IMG/VR virus record: IMGVR_UViG_3300050135_000024
Span: 1-62,271 of that record
Strand: one strand, 5' to 3'
DNA length: 62,271 nucleotides
Source: a virus
This document shows, piece by piece, positions 62,002 through 62,271 of the stretch. The stretch's first letter is position 1. The number at the start of each line of letters is the position of its first letter. The notes under the pieces are model-generated. The model saw only the letters and a list, made by a program, of their open reading frames with translations, did no database searches and was not told the origin of the DNA. The translations under genes were made by a program, and so were the position numbers.

Positions 62002-62271
62002 CTGAGGACCGGGAGCTATCGCCAGCAGAACAAGAGGCGCTGGAACGCTCAGCTGGTGCGCGGATTGGACGATGGGAGCACTCGGAAGCTCGTGAGTTGA
62101 AAATCTGGCGTGACGCTATCGCCTACGCCGAGCAGCAACAAGGTGGCGACGTGGTGTTGATCGCTCGGTGTCCCGAGCACGGTCTGCACGGACAGCGCAC
62201 CACCTGCTTCGAGTGCGGTGGACTGGTCGACCAAGTGCCGTTCACGGCCGCCGAGCAGCGTCATGTCGAGC
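61998..62271 (+). CDS. partial gene at window end, zinc motif
   Basis: At least 91 residues, open at the window end. Begins MTEDRELSPAEQEALE, then helix, ARCPEHGLHGQRTTCFECGG zinc motif. The start region (ACTGAGGACCGGGAG) again resembles the two preceding genes. 4-bp overlap upstream. Confidence 0.55.
   Translation, partial: MTEDRELSPAEQEALERSAGARIGRWEHSEARELKIWRDAIAYAEQQQGGDVVLIARCPEHGLHGQRTTCFECGGLVDQVPFTAAEQRHVE

Overview
The window looks like most of the genome of a GC-rich, siphovirus-type tailed phage (or prophage) of an actinobacterial host. The evidence is an HK97-type capsid gene, a complete long-tail module with a frameshifted tail-assembly chaperone and a 1509-residue tape measure, a lysozyme, a replication module and a tyrosine recombinase. 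Terminase and portal genes are not present and probably lie just outside the window. Several host-like genes (a small winged-helix protein near 44.3 kb, a short transglycosylase near 45.5 kb, a secreted pseudo-zincin near 27 kb) resemble proteins I associate with Thermoleophilia/Solirubrobacterales. The host assignment is inference only.

Layout. 0.1-1.7 kb: major capsid protein. 1.7-11.5 kb: a large insertion between capsid and connector genes, made of GT-A-like glycosyltransferases, a left-handed beta-helix acyltransferase, a HAD-like phosphatase, an FkbM-type methyltransferase and an Ntn-hydrolase-like protein, mostly joined by 4-bp GTGA/ATGA overlaps; it is preceded by a 33-unit degenerate pentanucleotide tract. 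11.8-25.2 kb: head-tail connector, tail completion, major tail protein, chaperone pair, tape measure with two wall-hydrolase domains, a YadA-like fiber and baseplate proteins. 25.2-29.4 kb: a receptor-binding/accessory block lying between two 23-bp identical direct repeats with the architecture of XerC/XerD dif sites. 29.5-33.4 kb (minus strand): replication operon with a helicase-loader-like protein and an initiator-like protein whose gene carries a five-copy iteron array. 33.6-41.1 kb: HNH genes, lipoprotein GH25 lysozyme, small membrane proteins, a permuted papain-like protease and a tRNA with an enlarged D loop. 41.1-45.8 kb: RNA-rich segment, RNase HI, tRNA-Ser, an IS remnant and host-like cargo. 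45.8-62.3 kb: a long plus-strand run of small overlapping genes (XRE regulators, DUF6283, Cas4/RecB-like nuclease, HNH and endonuclease VII, ppGpp hydrolase, two DNA methyltransferases, ASCH protein), interrupted by a minus-strand TnpB and closed by a minus-strand tyrosine recombinase, an HNH gene, an XRE repressor and small zinc-binding proteins.

Most notable: (i) the sugar-modification island inside the virion module; (ii) dif-like sites bracketing the distal fiber block, in a genome that encodes its own Xer-like recombinase; (iii) at least three genes whose only plausible start codon is ATC, two of them behind perfect Shine-Dalgarno sequences; (iv) a papain-like protease with its His-bearing segment moved to the N-terminus; (v) a tRNA with a UUCG hairpin inserted in its D loop; (vi) a five-copy anti-Shine-Dalgarno-like repeat placed next to consecutive gene starts.
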